NCBI GenBank assembly: GCA_020852355.1
Contig: JADZBA010000419.1
Location: forward strand, 1 to 33,693
From: Alphaproteobacteria bacterium
GTDB taxonomy: Bacteria; Pseudomonadota; Alphaproteobacteria; ATCC43930; Allostellaceae
Length of the DNA stretch: 33,693 nucleotides
Reading direction: 5' to 3'
Shown: in pieces, positions 32,823 to 33,693 of the stretch
Layout: the number at the start of each line of letters is the position of its first letter
Numbering within the stretch: position 1 is the stretch's first letter
Made by a program: the position numbers and the translations under genes
Notes under the pieces: generated by a model
The model's database searches: none
What the model was told of the DNA's origin: nothing
What the model saw: the letters and a program-made list of their open reading frames with translations, nothing else

Positions 32823-33693
32823 ATGCCTCGTCTGGTCCTGCGGCGCCTGGGCAAGGTCTTCGGCACGACGACGGTGGTCGACGGCGTCGACCTGGCGCTG
32901 GAGGAGGGCGAGTTCGTGTCGCTGCTCGGCCCCTCGGGCTGCGGCAAGACGACGAGCCTGCGCATGATCGCCGGCTTCATCGAGCCCACCGCCGGCACCA
33001 TCGAGATGGACGGCCAGGTGATCTCGGCGCCGGGCTCGGTGCTGCCGCCCGAGCGCCGGCGCATGTCGATGATCTTCCAGAGCTACGCCATCTGGCCGAA
33101 CATGACGGTGGCCGAGAACGTCGCCTTCGGCCTCAAGCTGCGCAAGCTGGCCACTTCCGAGGTGACGCGCCGGGTCGGCGAGATCCTCGACATCGTGCAG
33201 ATGGGCCACCTCGCCGGCCGCTACCCCGCCGAGCTGTCGGGCGGCCAGCAGCAGCGCGTGGCTCTGGCCCGGGCGATCGTCGTCAAGCCGGCGGTGCTGC
33301 TCCTCGACGAGCCGCTCTCCAACCTCGACGCCAACCTGCGCGAGGAGATGCGCTTCGAGATCCGCCGCCTGCACGACGAGTTCCGCATCACCACCGTTTA
33401 CGTCACCCACGACCAGGCCGAGGCGATGGCGACGTCCGACCGCATCGCCGTCATGAACGCCGGCCGCATCGAGCAGGTCGACGCCCCCCACGTGCTCTAC
33501 ACGCGCCCCAGCACGCGCTTCGTCGCCGGTTTCATCGGCCGCACCAACCTGCTGGAGGGACGCTGGCAGGACGGCCACCTCGGCTTCGACGGCTTCGCCC
33601 TGCCGACCGCGGGGCTCGGCCTCGCCGCACCCCAGGGCGGGCCGACGGCGACGGTGTCGATCCGCCCGCAGGGCATGCGCCTGTACCGCGCCG
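32823..33693 (+). CDS. ABC transporter ATP-binding protein (FbpC/PotA type), 3' end outside window
   Basis: The first 290 codons are present and open to the window edge. Motifs are Walker A GPSGCGKTT (36-44), Q-loop Gln86 in IFQSYAIWPN, signature LSGGQQQ (138-144), Walker B VLLLDEP (158-164), D-loop SNLD and switch His196 in YVTHDQAEAMA. The C-terminal TOBE-type domain begins near residue 240 (RTNLLEG). This matches the roughly 350-residue CUT2/FbpC/PotA group, so about 50-70 residues are missing. It starts 3 bases after the permease stop and powers that transporter. Confidence 0.95.
   Translation, partial: MPRLVLRRLGKVFGTTTVVDGVDLALEEGEFVSLLGPSGCGKTTSLRMIAGFIEPTAGTIEMDGQVISAPGSVLPPERRRMSMIFQSYAIWPNMTVAENVAFGLKLRKLATSEVTRRVGEILDIVQMGHLAGRYPAELSGGQQQRVALARAIVVKPAVLLLDEPLSNLDANLREEMRFEIRRLHDEFRITTVYVTHDQAEAMATSDRIAVMNAGRIEQVDAPHVLYTRPSTRFVAGFIGRTNLLEGRWQDGHLGFDGFALPTAGLGLAAPQGGPTATVSIRPQGMRLYRA

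Noticed and set aside
30918-33578. Very long minus-strand open frame opposite the permease and ATPase genes
   Set aside because: The translation is low-complexity and charged, with no family resemblance, while the plus strand encodes clear ABC transporter subunits.

Overview
The window is about 33.7 kb of dense, uniformly GC-rich (roughly 70%) chromosomal DNA. It contains 34 protein-coding genes, of which the first (a porin end) and the last (an ABC ATPase) are cut by the window edges. Gene content and style suggest an alphaproteobacterium, most likely in the Rhodospirillales or a near relative, although this rests on family recognition and no marker gene is present. The indicators are a Gram-negative porin, LolA, many ABC solute-binding proteins, a DUF1194 protein, CaiB/BaiF CoA transferase and crotonase genes, and frequent GTGA/ATGA start-stop overlaps. 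No rRNA, tRNA, insertion sequence, CRISPR array, phage gene or plasmid function was seen, and no stretch above 300 bases lacks a gene.

Layout, left to right. (1) 1-4239, cell-envelope block: porin end with a strong terminator, a SPINDLY/OGT-type TPR glycosyltransferase, and on the minus strand a methyltransferase translationally coupled to a GT9-like glycosyltransferase. (2) 4374-13208, housekeeping: YggS/PLPHP, a YkuD-type L,D-transpeptidase, a RibBA-type GTP cyclohydrolase II whose RibB half is degenerate, an HGGYW alpha/beta hydrolase, an OmpR-type response regulator, an MFS transporter, an MBL-fold hydrolase, a VOC-like protein, a small membrane protein overlapping exonuclease III, and an FAH-family hydrolase. 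(3) 13302-16748: a Dpp/Opp-type peptide ABC importer (binding protein and two permeases, no ATPases) behind a recognisable promoter. (4) 16784-19582: pyrF, a 2Fe-2S/FAD/NAD(P) reductase, and a PuuD-like glutaminase-fold hydrolase with its own terminator. (5) 19707-24609: a vWA/DUF1194 protein followed closely by an RpiR-type regulator, then a dyad-rich intergenic site and a three-gene set (hotdog protein resembling 3-aminobutyryl-CoA ammonia-lyase, AMP-forming acyl-CoA ligase, Tat-type solute-binding protein). (6) 24625-26747: LolA-like carrier followed by a SEL1-repeat protein. (7) 26912-33693: GntR/FCD regulator divergent from a set encoding CaiB/BaiF CoA transferase, a crotonase-fold protein, and an Fbp-type ABC importer (binding protein, fused permease, ATPase).

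The most interesting parts are blocks 5 and 7. Each couples CoA-activating enzymes to a solute-binding protein of the kind usually annotated for polyamines or iron, and each sits beside a regulator and a palindromic site suited to binding one. I infer that they import and activate organic acids. The crotonase in block 7 lacks both catalytic glutamates of classical enoyl-CoA hydratases, and the hotdog protein in block 5 hints at beta-amino acid degradation. Neither substrate can be read from the sequence.
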